In this document: in pieces, positions 9,384 through 20,950 of the stretch | Numbering within the stretch: position 1 is the first letter of the stretch | Layout: each line of letters begins with the position of its first letter | NCBI GenBank assembly: GCA_900696665.1 | Contig: CAADGY010000269.1 | Span: forward strand, 1 to 46,448 | Direction of reading: 5' to 3' | DNA: 46,448 bases | Source: an uncultured Acidobacteriota bacterium | GTDB lineage: Bacteria > Acidobacteriota > Terriglobia > Bryobacterales > Bryobacteraceae | Translations under genes and position numbers: made by a program | The notes under the pieces: generated by a model | Told to the model about the DNA's origin: nothing | Databases searched by the model: none | The model's input: only the letters and a program-made list of their open reading frames with translations

Positions 9384-10748
9384 ATGAACCGGCGAACACT
9401 CCTGAAAACTTCGGCTGCGGCCCTGGGGGTGCCGGCATTTGCCGAACACCTCCGCCGCCCCAACTTCATCGTGATCCTGCTGGACGACCTGGGCTGCACG
9501 GACCTGGGCTGTTACGGCGCCCGCGATCTGAGGACGCCGAATATCGATGCCCTGGCGGCTTCCGGCGTCCGCTTTACCAACTGGTATTCGAACGCAAGCG
9601 TATGCGCTCCGGCGCGTGCGTCGATCATGACAGGCCGGTATCCCGCACATGCAGGTGTGCCGACAAACGGCCCATCGCTGCCGGCCGGCCAGATTACGAT
9701 TGCGCGGCTGTTGAAAGACCGCGGCTATACAACCGGGCTGACGGGCAAATGGCACCTCGGCACGCCGGGCAACAACGCGCCGAACGACCATGGCTTCGAC
9801 GAGTTTTATGGCTTTCATTCCGGCTGCGTCGATTTTTACTCGCACCGGTATTACTGGGGTGAGCCCAAGAGACCCAACTTTCACGACCTCTGGCGCAATC
9901 GCATGGAGATCTTCGAGGATGGCCAGTACCTCACTGAACGCATCACGGCCAACGCGGTGGATTTCGTGCAACGTCACCGCCGCGATCCGTTCTTCCTGTA
10001 CATCGCCTACAATGCGCCCCACTATCCGATGCATGCGCCGGCGAAGTACGTCGAGCGCTTCCGCGACCTCCCGGCGGAACGGCGAATGTATGCGGCCATG
10101 ATCTCAGCGGTGGATGACGGAGTGGGCGCCCTGGTGGCGCAGTTGGACAGGTTGAATCTCGCGGAGGACACCTTCGTTCTATTCCTCGGCGATAACGGCG
10201 CAACCACGGAACCGCGGGCAGGCCTGGATTCTAAACCGGCGACGGCCGGCAGCAACAAGCCCTACCGTGGATACAAGTTCAGTCTGTTCGACGGCGGAAT
10301 GCATGTGCCGGCCATTTGGAGATGGAAAGGCAAGCTGCCCGCGGGAAAAGTGAGCCGCGAGCTCGCCATGTCGATGGATGTCCTGCCGACGATCAGCCGC
10401 ATTGCGGAGGCTCCGCCGCCAGAGGGCTACACGGTGGACGGCAAGGATGTTTTCGCCTTGGCGGCCGGCAATGCCCGCTCGCCGCACAACGCGATCTTCT
10501 GGTCGCAGGGGGAACAACTGGCCGTGCGGCGCGGCAAGTACAAGCTGGTAATCAACGGGTTTACTGCGGAGAACTGGCCCGAAGGCCGCAAACCGTTGGC
10601 CGGCGATGACGCGATGTTTCTATCCGACCTTGATGCGGACCCGGGCGAGTCGAAGAACTTGCGCCGGCTTCACCCTGCGCTTACAGATGAACTGGCGACT
10701 ATGGCCCACCGGTGGAAGGAATTGCTGGAGGACACGCCGAAGAGGTGA
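9384..10748 (+). CDS. Secreted sulfatase (arylsulfatase family, Cys type)
   Basis: 454 residues. The N-terminus MNRRTLLKTSAAALG is a twin-arginine type signal, so the enzyme is probably exported folded. The formylglycine site is in SVCAPARASIMTGR near residues 72-85: the Cys to be oxidised is followed by xPxR with Ala replacing the common Ser, a variant found in many Cys-type sulfatases. Metal ligands are visible in ILLDDLGCTDLG (Asp-Asp) and LFLGDNGATTE (Asp-Asn), and KWHLG carries the Lys and His of the active site. It would hydrolyse sulfate esters on polysaccharides or other secreted substrates. A formylglycine-generating enzyme is not in this window. It converges with the next gene with a gap of only two bases. 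Confidence 0.9.
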   Translation: MNRRTLLKTSAAALGVPAFAEHLRRPNFIVILLDDLGCTDLGCYGARDLRTPNIDALAASGVRFTNWYSNASVCAPARASIMTGRYPAHAGVPTNGPSLPAGQITIARLLKDRGYTTGLTGKWHLGTPGNNAPNDHGFDEFYGFHSGCVDFYSHRYYWGEPKRPNFHDLWRNRMEIFEDGQYLTERITANAVDFVQRHRRDPFFLYIAYNAPHYPMHAPAKYVERFRDLPAERRMYAAMISAVDDGVGALVAQLDRLNLAEDTFVLFLGDNGATTEPRAGLDSKPATAGSNKPYRGYKFSLFDGGMHVPAIWRWKGKLPAGKVSRELAMSMDVLPTISRIAEAPPPEGYTVDGKDVFALAAGNARSPHNAIFWSQGEQLAVRRGKYKLVINGFTAENWPEGRKPLAGDDAMFLSDLDADPGESKNLRRLHPALTDELATMAHRWKELLEDTPKR

Positions 10749-10750
10749 GG

Positions 10751-11590
10751 CTACCTGGCCGGACCTACATATTCGGTGCTGATGACCACATCGTCCAGCC
10801 AGTAAGTACGATCATGCCGGCTGTTGCTGCTGTAGTTTCCGAACATCGCCATGTTCAGTTTGAGGCTATCTGTGTCCCGCCAGCGCATGCCGTCCACGCG
10901 CAGAATCTCCTTGCCGTCGATCCAGAGAACCTGTTCACCGTCTTTCCTGCCGGGCTGGTTGCATTTCACCAGCATCTCGAAACAGTACCAGCGGCCGCGC
11001 TCAATCCAGAAGGGCTCTTTCGGATAGAAGTAGTTGCCCCAGTAGCGTCCGTCCGGCGATTGCTTCATGTCCGGCCAATAGGTGTAGAACACGATCTGTC
11101 CGGGAGGCGGCATGGATTCCGTGCCCCTCGGTTCGACATTGACAATGAAGCGATCCGTGCCGTCGGGCTTACGGCCGGCACCGCCCAACACGGAACGGGG
11201 TTTATCAGCACGGCAGGCCCAGAACTGACACCAGTGCATCCCCCGCCCTTCAAAATCTTCAGCGAACTTCGCATACCAGCGAATGTAAGTCTGGTCGTAG
11301 CCCGGCACAAACCAGGTTCGGATCCAACTGTCGGATTCACGGAGAACCCGTCCGTCAAGAGTGCGGCCTTCTCCGTGAAAAGCAGGAGCTGAGATCCGGT
11401 AACTCCTCTTGCCCCTGTGTACATACTGTGGCCGTGTTTCGATTCCCCCACGGACGGGATCTTCGCTGTACTTCTCCCACCGCTCACCGAGTACGCCTGA
11501 CTCGAAATCGTCGCTGAAGATAACTTGGCCGGATGACACTGCGGCAACCATACATGCGAGGGCAAGAAATACCGGTGTTGTCCGAAGCAT
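10751..11590 (-). CDS. Secreted jelly-roll protein of unknown function (polysaccharide-lyase-like fold)
   Basis: 279 residues with a signal peptide (MLRTTPVFLALACMVAAVSSG). The mature part opens with VIFSDDFESGVLGERW and ends with YWLDDVVISTEYVGP. Both phrases are typical of concanavalin-A-like jelly-roll domains found in polysaccharide lyases and laminarinase-type proteins. In between are many Trp and Tyr residues and the phrase WCFEM-like RWYCFEMLVKCNQPG. I see no catalytic signature I can name, so it may be a lyase or only a carbohydrate binder. It starts ten bases downstream of gltA on the same strand, hence probably shares its transcript, and converges with the sulfatase gene. Confidence 0.7.
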   Translation of the reverse strand: MLRTTPVFLALACMVAAVSSGQVIFSDDFESGVLGERWEKYSEDPVRGGIETRPQYVHRGKRSYRISAPAFHGEGRTLDGRVLRESDSWIRTWFVPGYDQTYIRWYAKFAEDFEGRGMHWCQFWACRADKPRSVLGGAGRKPDGTDRFIVNVEPRGTESMPPPGQIVFYTYWPDMKQSPDGRYWGNYFYPKEPFWIERGRWYCFEMLVKCNQPGRKDGEQVLWIDGKEILRVDGMRWRDTDSLKLNMAMFGNYSSNSRHDRTYWLDDVVISTEYVGPAR

Positions 11591-11600
11591 GCCCCCACGC

Positions 11601-12911
11601 TCAGGAGCGGGTGGCCGTTACCGCTTCCCGCTCTTCCATCGGCACGTAATTCCTCTCCCCTTCGCCGAGGTAGACTTGCCGCGGGCGTGCGATTTTCTGC
11701 TCGGGGTCGAGGATCATCTCTTCCCACTGGCTCAGCCATCCGGACACCCGCGGTATGGCGAACAGGACGGGGAACATGTCGGTTGGGAATCCCATCGCCT
11801 GATAGATGAGGCCAGAGTAGAAATCCACGTTGGGATAGAGCTTGCGGGTGACGAAATAGTCGTCTTCGAGAGCAATACGCTCCAGCTCCAGCGCGATGTC
11901 GAGCAGCGGATTCTTGCCAGTCACCTCGAAGACCTCGTCGGCGGTCCGCTTGATGATTCGCGCGCGCGGGTCGTAGTTCTTGTACACGCGATGTCCGAAT
12001 CCCATCAGCTTCACTTCGCCTGCCTTGACCCGCTTGATATAGGCGGGGATCTTGTCCTTTGAGCCGATTTCGGCCAGCATGCGCAGCACGGCCTCGTTAG
12101 CGCCGCCATGCAGAGGTCCGTATAACGCCGCCGCTGCTGCCGCGATGGCAGTGAAAGGATCTGTCTGCGCGCTGCCGACCACTCGCATCGCACTGGTCGA
12201 GCAGTTCTGCTCGTGGTCCGCGTGGAGAATGAACAGGATGTCGAGAGCGCGCTCGAGGACCGGATTCGGCTTGTAGCGCAGTTCCGTTCCCTTGAACATC
12301 ATGCTGAGGAAATTGCCCGTGTAGGATAACTCGTTGTCCGGATACGCATACGGCATTCCGATGCTGTACCTGTGCGCGAACGCGGCAATAGTTGGGGTCT
12401 TGGCCACGCCGCGGTAAAACGTAATCCGCCGGACTTCGGGGTCGAATACCTGTTTCGACTCCGGGAAGAAGGTGGACAGCGCGGCAACGGTGCCGACAAA
12501 GATGCCCATCGGATGCGCGTCGTACCGGAAACCCTCCATGAAGTTTTTGATCTTCTCATGCGGAATAGTGTGATGCGTCACACCAGTCACCCACCGGTCA
12601 AGCTGCTGGCGGGTAGGCAGCTCTCCCCTGTAAAGCAGGTAAGCCGTTTCCAGGTACGTGCTCTGCTCCGCCAGTTGCTCGATCGGATATCCCCGATACC
12701 GCAAAATACCCGCATCCCCGTCGATGTAAGTAATCGTGCTCTTGCAGGCGGCCGTGTTGAGGTAAGCCGGATCGTAAGTCATGAGTCCGAAATCCCGATC
12801 GGCTACTTTGATCTGGCGCAGGTCCATGGCGCGAATCGTGTCATGTTCAATCGGGATCTCGTAAGTCTTTCCGGTCCTGTTGTCTGTTATCGTCAGGGTA
12901 TTCTTGGGCAT
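11601..12911 (-). CDS. gltA: Citrate synthase (type II)
   Basis: 436 residues. The catalytic triad is visible: His in YGPLHGGANEAVL, His in GFGHRVYKNYDPRA, and Asp in LYPNVDFYSGL. The sequence HADHEQNCSTSAMR is typical of bacterial hexameric citrate synthases. The N-terminal beta-strand domain (TLTITDNRTGKTYEIPI) marks type II. It condenses oxaloacetate and acetyl-CoA in the TCA cycle. The ATG at 12911 has a recognisable promoter (TTAAGT-17-TAGAAT) upstream, and the preceding tlpA-like gene ends 61 nt away. Together with korDABC it gives two acetyl-CoA/2-oxoglutarate node enzymes within 8 kb. Confidence 0.96.
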   Translation of the reverse strand: MPKNTLTITDNRTGKTYEIPIEHDTIRAMDLRQIKVADRDFGLMTYDPAYLNTAACKSTITYIDGDAGILRYRGYPIEQLAEQSTYLETAYLLYRGELPTRQQLDRWVTGVTHHTIPHEKIKNFMEGFRYDAHPMGIFVGTVAALSTFFPESKQVFDPEVRRITFYRGVAKTPTIAAFAHRYSIGMPYAYPDNELSYTGNFLSMMFKGTELRYKPNPVLERALDILFILHADHEQNCSTSAMRVVGSAQTDPFTAIAAAAAALYGPLHGGANEAVLRMLAEIGSKDKIPAYIKRVKAGEVKLMGFGHRVYKNYDPRARIIKRTADEVFEVTGKNPLLDIALELERIALEDDYFVTRKLYPNVDFYSGLIYQAMGFPTDMFPVLFAIPRVSGWLSQWEEMILDPEQKIARPRQVYLGEGERNYVPMEEREAVTATRS

Positions 12912-12933
12912 GGTAAACGTGTCCGGCGTTTCG

Positions 12934-12962
12934 ATTCTACACCTAATCTTTATCTTACTTAA
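12934..12962 (-). promoter_or_regulatory. Putative promoter of gltA
   Basis: On the minus strand TTAAGT (12957-12962) and TAGAAT (12934-12939) are separated by 17 nt. The -10 matches 5/6 and the -35 3/6. Transcription would start around 12927, leaving a leader of about 16 nt before the gltA ATG. Confidence 0.45.
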
Positions 12963-12972
12963 TGGATAGCGG

Positions 12973-13494
12973 CTACTTGGATTTGGAAGCCGGCACCAGG
13001 AGCCGCTCCACTTCCGCGGAGAGAGCCTCTACGGTCAGTCCGCTCACTTCATGATCGCTGAAATCGTTGCGAATTACGCCACCCGTGTCTATGAAGAACA
13101 GGTGCGGCAAGCTCATACTCGGATTTTGCGGAGTGGCCTTGACAAACGACGCAGCCATCTGGCCGCAATCGAACAGAACCGGTCCGGTCACCTTGTGGGC
13201 CGCAACATACTTGGCGACAGTGGTCTGGTTGTCGGGCAACGTGACGACCGAGAGGACGACGACGCGGCCGGAGAATTTGGCCTTCACCGCCTCCAACTTG
13301 GGCGTGAGTCTCTGGCATTCCGGGCAATTGGTCCGCATGATATCGATGAGCACAACCTTGCCGCGATAGTCCGCGAGGTCGTGCTGCCGCATCTGCATGT
13401 CGGGCAGTGAGAAGCCTGGAGCCCTTCGCCCCGACAGCTTTCCCGCCCCGTTCAGCGCCAGGGCACACCCGAGCAATACCACAAACAATCGCAT
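12973..13494 (-). CDS. TlpA-like thioredoxin-fold protein (secreted, CPEC motif)
   Basis: 173 residues with an N-terminal signal (MRLFVVLLGCALALNGAG); the LLGC stretch could even be a lipobox. The mature part has the AhpC/TSA-redoxin layout: GRRAPGFSLPDMQ, DLADYRGKVVLIDIM, then the redox pair in RTNCPECQRLTP (CxxC). A cis-Pro-like region LPHLFFIDTGGVI comes later. It would act as a periplasmic thiol-disulfide reductase or peroxiredoxin-like protein. It is the last gene of the uvrA-mtnA run, 16 nt after mtnA, and has no evident functional link to it. Confidence 0.82.
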   Translation of the reverse strand: MRLFVVLLGCALALNGAGKLSGRRAPGFSLPDMQMRQHDLADYRGKVVLIDIMRTNCPECQRLTPKLEAVKAKFSGRVVVLSVVTLPDNQTTVAKYVAAHKVTGPVLFDCGQMAASFVKATPQNPSMSLPHLFFIDTGGVIRNDFSDHEVSGLTVEALSAEVERLLVPASKSK

Positions 13495-13510
13495 AAGTCT
13501 TCAGGTTAAA

Positions 13511-14560
13511 TTAAAAGCGGCCTCCGGTGGTACCGCTCCCGGAAATTCGTGCCAAGGATTCGCCGAACGGGGGACGCGCCACCCCTCGTTCCGTGATAAT
13601 GGCCGTCACATACCGGTGGGGAGTGACGTCGAAGGCCGGATTTTCAACCGGGATGCCTTCGGGAGCCACTGGCGTGCCGAACACGGTGGTCACTTCCGCT
13701 GTATCCCGCTGTTCGATCGGGATCTCGTCCCCGGAAGCAAGAGAAAGATCCAACGTCGAAACCGGCGCCGCCACATAGAAAGGAATCCCGTTTTCTTTGG
13801 CCAGTACGGCGACGGAATACGTTCCCACCTTGTTGGCGACGTCTCCGTTAGCGGCGATCCGGTCGGCGCCCACGACAACGCAGCCGATGCGCCCCGACTT
13901 CAGAAAATGCCCGGCCATGTTATCGGTGATGAGCGTGGTAGGGATACCGTCCCGCTGAAGCTCCCAGGCGGTAAGACGGGCGCCCTGAAGAAATGGCCGG
14001 GTCTCGTCCGCGAATACGTCAATGCTCTTTCCGGCGGCCACCGCGGCGCGAATCACTCCCAGCGCAGTGCCATAACCTGCCGTGGCGAGCGCGCCGGCAT
14101 TGCAATGGGTGAGCACGGTTTTGCCATCCGGAACCAGGTCTGCACCGTTGCGGCCGATCGCTTCGTTGATGGCGATGTCCTCGCGGTAGACCTGCCGCGC
14201 TTCCTCTACAAGGCGGCGGCGGACTTCTTCGATCGGATGTCCGCGCATGGAACCGTAAACGTCCTTCATACGCCGGATGGCCCAGAAAAGATTCACTGCC
14301 GTGGGCCGCGTGCCGGCGAGTTCGCCGCAGATCTCCTCCATTTGCGCATCGAGGTCCTCGCCGTCCGCGCGCAGCACGCCCAGCGCTACGCCCATGGCGG
14401 CGGCCACGCCGATCGCCGGCGCTCCGCGAATCACCATGCGGCGGATCGCATCCGCCACTTCACGGTACGTCCGGCAAGTGACAAAAACCTCCTCCCGCGG
14501 CAGGCGCGTCTGATCCACCATGACCACGCCGTCATCCGTCCATCGAATCGTTTCCACCAT
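13511..14560 (-). CDS. mtnA: S-methyl-5-thioribose-1-phosphate isomerase
   Basis: 349 residues of the eIF2B-like family. [17 protein letters not shown] binds the sugar phosphate. The catalytic Cys is in [20 protein letters not shown] and the catalytic Asp in [32 protein letters not shown] [11 protein letters not shown] also matches the family. It converts methylthioribose-1-phosphate to methylthioribulose-1-phosphate in methionine salvage. The ATG at 14560 overlaps the last base of the upstream stop codon (TAATG); the frame stays open far upstream but that part is a shadow of the CPBP gene. The other salvage genes are not in this window. Confidence 0.94.
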   Translation of the reverse strand: MVETIRWTDDGVVMVDQTRLPREEVFVTCRTYREVADAIRRMVIRGAPAIGVAAAMGVALGVLRADGEDLDAQMEEICGELAGTRPTAVNLFWAIRRMKDVYGSMRGHPIEEVRRRLVEEARQVYREDIAINEAIGRNGADLVPDGKTVLTHCNAGALATAGYGTALGVIRAAVAAGKSIDVFADETRPFLQGARLTAWELQRDGIPTTLITDNMAGHFLKSGRIGCVVVGADRIAANGDVANKVGTYSVAVLAKENGIPFYVAAPVSTLDLSLASGDEIPIEQRDTAEVTTVFGTPVAPEGIPVENPAFDVTPHRYVTAIITERGVARPPFGESLARISGSGTTGGRF

Positions 14561-15336
14561 TACGGGGTGGTGTACCTCCCTTGCAAAATGTAAGCCGTCA
14601 CAAACATCAGGTTGTATGCCGAGTGCATGATAGCCGCTGCCGCCGTCGAACGGGTGCGATACCGGTGCCATCCGAACGCGCAGCCCGCGAGCGTGATGAG
14701 AAGGATGTGCCGCCATGACCAGGCATACTGCGGTCCATGCAGCAGCGAGAAAGGCAAAGCAGCCATCAGAATACCCAGGACGGGTCCCGCGGACCGGACC
14801 GCCAGAGGCTGGAAAAATCCGCGAAACGCCAACTCCTCGAACAGCGGGCCCAGCGTGACTGCAAAGACTGCCACCAGGGCGATAGAGAGCGGATCTTTCA
14901 GAAAATCCTCGAACGGCATCTCGATTTGTGGCGTCTTCAGCAGTCCGCCAGTGATCGCTACGCTGACAGCGAGCGCCAAGCCGAGCAGGACGCTTTTGCG
15001 CAACTGGCCGGGAACGGCGCGCCAGGCCAGCGAAGGCCAAAAGGGCCGCCCGTACTTTAGGTGCAGCAACAGGTACAGCGAGAGGAACCACAGCCCATAG
15101 GCGAGGAACTGCGCGGGAAGCAACTCCGTGGCTTTGGTGCGCGGATACCACGGTGCAACGCTCAAAAAGACCTTCATCAGAATGAGCGCCAATATAAAGC
15201 TCGGCAATGCCATGGAAATGAAAAGGGCGATATCGCGGTAACCCCAGAACGGATACGGCCGGCTCGTATCTTCGACGGATGGCGTCAGCGCGGGCCGGAA
15301 TGGGGAGCCGTTCATGCCGCCTGCCGGATCGCTCAT
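14560..15336 (-). CDS. CPBP-family intramembrane metalloprotease
   Basis: 258 residues with six to eight hydrophobic helices. Motif 1 of the CPBP/Abi (CAAX protease-like) family is clear in [11 protein letters not shown], with the EExxxR arrangement. A histidine follows in [11 protein letters not shown] and the last motif in [11 protein letters not shown] provides another metal ligand. The protein sits in the inner membrane; family members cleave prenylated proteins or act as immunity or maturation factors, but the substrate here is unknown. It overlaps mtnA by one base and its start overlaps the previous stop (ATGA). Confidence 0.88.
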   Translation of the reverse strand: MSDPAGGMNGSPFRPALTPSVEDTSRPYPFWGYRDIALFISMALPSFILALILMKVFLSVAPWYPRTKATELLPAQFLAYGLWFLSLYLLLHLKYGRPFWPSLAWRAVPGQLRKSVLLGLALAVSVAITGGLLKTPQIEMPFEDFLKDPLSIALVAVFAVTLGPLFEELAFRGFFQPLAVRSAGPVLGILMAALPFSLLHGPQYAWSWRHILLITLAGCAFGWHRYRTRSTAAAAIMHSAYNLMFVTAYILQGRYTTP

Positions 15337-16282
15337 GCGTCCTGCTCGATCAGTGCGGCGGCAATCAGCGGAAGCATCAGTTCATGGTGTCCGGTAAGGG
15401 AATAGCCGTGCCCACCGGCCGTGATGTGCGGACGCTCCACTACATTCACACGCGGACGGTAATGTTGAAGGAAGTCGAGATTCACCGTGGTGAATTCCGC
15501 CAGTGGAATTCCCAGGTTGCGGACCGCCGATACCGCTTTCAGAAAAACTTCCGGCATGATCACGGCGGAGCCGCAGTTGATGTACACACCGCCCTCGTTG
15601 AGCGCCGACACAAGCGAACAGAACAGGCGAAAATCGTGGTGCGTGGAGCGTCCCAACGCGCCGGGGTCCACAGCCGGATGCGTGTGCGGCGTATCGGTGC
15701 CGATGGCGATATGAACCGTGACCGGCACCGAGCGGCGCCAAGCCTGAAGGAGCAGGCTCTTGTCAGCGAATTGCGGATCTGCGAGTCCGTCCAGCGCGCG
15801 GCCGAGCGCTTCCCCGGCCCCAATGCCTTCGCCCGCTGCCAAAGCCCGATTCATTTCACGCCCTGTCTCCTCTGCAGAGCCAAAGGCGCCATCGGGCAGG
15901 ACAGCTTCCACCTCTTCGCTGGTGTGGCCGGCAAGAGCGATCTCGAAATCGTGAATGGCAGCCGCGCCGTTCATGGCAAGCGCGGTGCAATAGCGGCGCG
16001 ACATCAACTCAATCAGCACCGGAGCCAGTCCGCACTTGATGACGTGTCCGCCCAGGGCCCAGATCACGGGTTTGCCGTGTTCGCGCGCATCCTGTATGGC
16101 AGCTATCACGGCGCGAACCGAATCGCCGGCCAGGATGTGCGGCAGGCCATCGAGAAATCCGGCCAGCCCTTCCGCTTTGCGGTACGGGCGCGCGAAGTCG
16201 GCGGCGTGCACTTTGCCTCCCCGTGCGCGAAGAGACACTGTCCGTAACGAATCCAGATCGAGTGGACGAACCGTGTAGCGGC

Positions 16283-16286
<4 letters not shown>
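15333..16286 (-). CDS. Conserved protein of unknown function, possibly deoxyhypusine-synthase-like
   Basis: 317 residues, predicted soluble. Conserved-looking blocks are [71 protein letters not shown] and [17 protein letters not shown]. The second block, with Asn-Gly-Ala followed by His-Asp, faintly recalls the TGAnxxHD region of deoxyhypusine synthases, and the overall nucleotide-binding look fits an NAD-dependent enzyme. However, the GGGxPKHH lysine motif of true deoxyhypusine synthases is not seen, so I do not assign that activity. It is coupled by ATGA overlaps to uvrA upstream and the CPBP protease downstream. Confidence 0.6.
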
Positions 16287-19045
<2,759 letters not shown>

Positions 19046-19223
19046 AGTGAGAGTCGGGAGGTTGAGCCGAATATCTCATTGTCCCACGATCCAACACCGC
19101 CGCAGCGCGAGGGAGTGGTACGCGGCGTGCGAGGCGCAGCAGGCGGGGAGGGCCCCGTTTATTGGCTTCCCCCGCATTCAGTTGAAGATGCTTCCTAAGC
19201 CGCACGAGTGAGACGCTGTCCAG
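19046..19223. other. Intergenic region between divergent uvrA and rlmH sides
   Basis: First part of the 573-base space between the uvrA start and rlmH. It must contain the uvrA promoter, but I find no -10/-35 pair worth naming. No RNA fold, repeat or conserved coding segment is obvious. The rest of the gap is covered by the doubtful ORF at 19224-19622. Confidence 0.4.
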
Positions 19224-19622
19224 ATGCCCATCAACCTGTATGCATACCCATTTCCGCAGCTTTCAAGAAGAGGTCGTGCCTGTCTGTGTCGTAAAGCATG
19301 CCGGCGTGTTCGGGATGAAGGGGTTGGGCAGCGGAGACGGCGCTTGGTCAACATAGCAGGGATTACCGTGGACGCGTGTTACCATTACTGCCTGAGTATG
19401 CCGGTCGGCGTCCAGGTTATGCGCATTACGGCCACGGCGCAATTGAAGCGGGACATCGCCCTCGCCCGGAATTTCAACCTCGTGGATGGGGTAGCGAAGG
19501 AAAGCCTGCTCCGCAGAGTGCGTGAGGAAGCGGGTGAAGGCCAGTACTGGCTATTCAAAGCCGCGAAGAACTTCGATGGTCCGCACCACAGAAAGCAGCA
19601 TGGCTTCGAGGCCGGCGATTGA
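19224..19622 (+). CDS. Doubtful ORF, translationally coupled to rlmH
   Basis: 132-codon frame whose TGA (19620-19622) overlaps the TTG start of rlmH, the arrangement expected for coupled genes. In many bacteria the gene before rlmH is rsfS, but the product does not show RsfS motifs. From an internal ATG at 19398 the codons have a GC-rich third position and give MPVGVQVMRITATAQLK...; the upstream part is Arg/Cys-rich and looks non-coding. So a protein of about 74 residues from 19398 is the most I would accept. Function unknown. Confidence 0.25.
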   Translation: MPINLYAYPFPQLSRRGRACLCRKACRRVRDEGVGQRRRRLVNIAGITVDACYHYCLSMPVGVQVMRITATAQLKRDIALARNFNLVDGVAKESLLRRVREEAGEGQYWLFKAAKNFDGPHHRKQHGFEAGD

Positions 19623-20038
19623 AGATTCTGCTCTACTACATCGGAAAGTCGCGCGACGCGAATGCCAACCGCATCGCCGGGGAGTACATCAAACGCACAC
19701 AGCGGTACGCAAAATGCGAGATGCGGGAAATTCATCCCGAACGGGCCGCCATCTGGACACGCCACTCCGGCGCGATGAAGATTTTGCTCGATCCCGGCGG
19801 CAAACCGATGGATTCGGCGGCGTTCGCCGCTCTGCTGGCCCGGCACGAAATGGAAGGCCGCGACCTGCTGTTCGTGGTAGGCGGAGCCGACGGCTTCCCG
19901 GCGGGCTGGAAAGCACAGGCCGACCTTTTGCTCTCTCTTTCAAAGATGACCTGGCCGCACGAACTGGCGCGCGCCATGCTGGCCGAGCAGATCTATAGAG
20001 CCGTCACCACATTGCGGGGCCATCCTTACCCGCGCTAA
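19619..20038 (+). CDS. rlmH: 23S rRNA (pseudouridine-1915-N3)-methyltransferase
   Basis: 139 residues of the SPOUT family. KILLYYIGKSRD opens the fold. LLFVVGGADGF provides the knotted SAM-binding loop (usual form FxIGGxxG), and LSLSKMTWPHELARAMLAEQIYRA with GHPYPR forms the conserved C-terminus (usual form HPYH). It methylates pseudouridine 1915 in helix 69 of 23S rRNA. Start is TTG at 19619, behind GAGG seven bases upstream; the length and N-terminus match the family exactly, and the TTG overlaps an upstream stop codon. Confidence 0.9.
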   Translation: MKILLYYIGKSRDANANRIAGEYIKRTQRYAKCEMREIHPERAAIWTRHSGAMKILLDPGGKPMDSAAFAALLARHEMEGRDLLFVVGGADGFPAGWKAQADLLLSLSKMTWPHELARAMLAEQIYRAVTTLRGHPYPR

Positions 20039-20049
20039 TTTAGAGCTTC

Positions 20050-20895
20050 ATGTCCTGGTTCACTCGCAAGAAGCCGAGCGTCGAGACGGGCACGCCGCAG
20101 GAGCGGCATGTGCGCACCGAGGGACTCTGGCAGAAGTGCGACAACTGCCGTCAGATCGTCTGGCGCAAAACGCTCGAGGAGAATCTGCAGGTCTGCCCGA
20201 AGTGCTCTTTTCATTTCAAGATTGACGCGCGTACGCGCCTGAAGATCCTCTTCGACGGCGAGTGGGAGGAATTGGACACCAACCTGGTTTCGACCGATCC
20301 GCTCAACTTCGTCGATTCGAAGGGCTACAAGGACCGGCTCGCAGCGATGCAGGCCAGCACGTCTCTGCCGGACGCACTCGTATCAGCCCGCGGCAAGCTG
20401 AACGGACGCCCGGTGAATATCTGCGCGCTGGAGCTGAAATTTATCGGCGGCAGCATGGGCGCGGTCATGGGAGAGAAGATCACGCGCGCGATTGAACGTT
20501 CGATTGAGGGGCGCGCGCCGTTGATCATCATCTCCGCATCCGGCGGCGCCCGTATGCAGGAAGGCGCGGTCAGCCTCATGCAATTGGCGAAGATCAGCGC
20601 GGCGCTCATGCGCCTGGACGAGGCAAAGGTCCCGTACATCAGCGTATTGACGGACCCAACGACCGGAGGCGTCACCGCCAGCTTCGCCATGCTCGGAGAT
20701 CTGAACATAGCCGAGCCGGGGGCGCTGATCGGGTTCGCCGGCCCGCGCGTTATCGAACAGACCATTCGCCAAAAGCTACCGCAAGGATTTCAGCGAAGTG
20801 AATTCCTGCTCGAACATGGATTTCTGGACGCGGTGGTCCAGCGTAGCGAGATGAAGGAGTATATCGCCAAATCGCTGAACTTCTTCTGCAATTGA
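20050..20895 (+). CDS. accD: Acetyl-CoA carboxylase carboxyltransferase beta subunit
   Basis: 281 residues. The N-terminal zinc ribbon is complete: CDNC near residue 30 and CPKC near 50. The crotonase-like domain shows VSARGKLNGRPVNI, GGSMGAVMGEKI, ISASGGARMQEG and TDPTTGGVTASFAMLGD, which bind acetyl-CoA and biotin. With AccA it transfers the carboxyl from biotin to acetyl-CoA, giving malonyl-CoA for fatty acid synthesis. It starts 11 bases after rlmH on the same strand. AccA is not in this window. Confidence 0.96.
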   Translation: MSWFTRKKPSVETGTPQERHVRTEGLWQKCDNCRQIVWRKTLEENLQVCPKCSFHFKIDARTRLKILFDGEWEELDTNLVSTDPLNFVDSKGYKDRLAAMQASTSLPDALVSARGKLNGRPVNICALELKFIGGSMGAVMGEKITRAIERSIEGRAPLIIISASGGARMQEGAVSLMQLAKISAALMRLDEAKVPYISVLTDPTTGGVTASFAMLGDLNIAEPGALIGFAGPRVIEQTIRQKLPQGFQRSEFLLEHGFLDAVVQRSEMKEYIAKSLNFFCN

Positions 20896-20950
20896 GACGG
20901 CCGCGTCGCGTCCTTCCCCGCAAAGGTAAACTGAGAGGAGACACCTATTC

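Noticed and set aside
13397..14593. 398-codon plus-strand frame opposite mtnA
   Set aside because: The mtnA frame has all catalytic motifs; this one has none.
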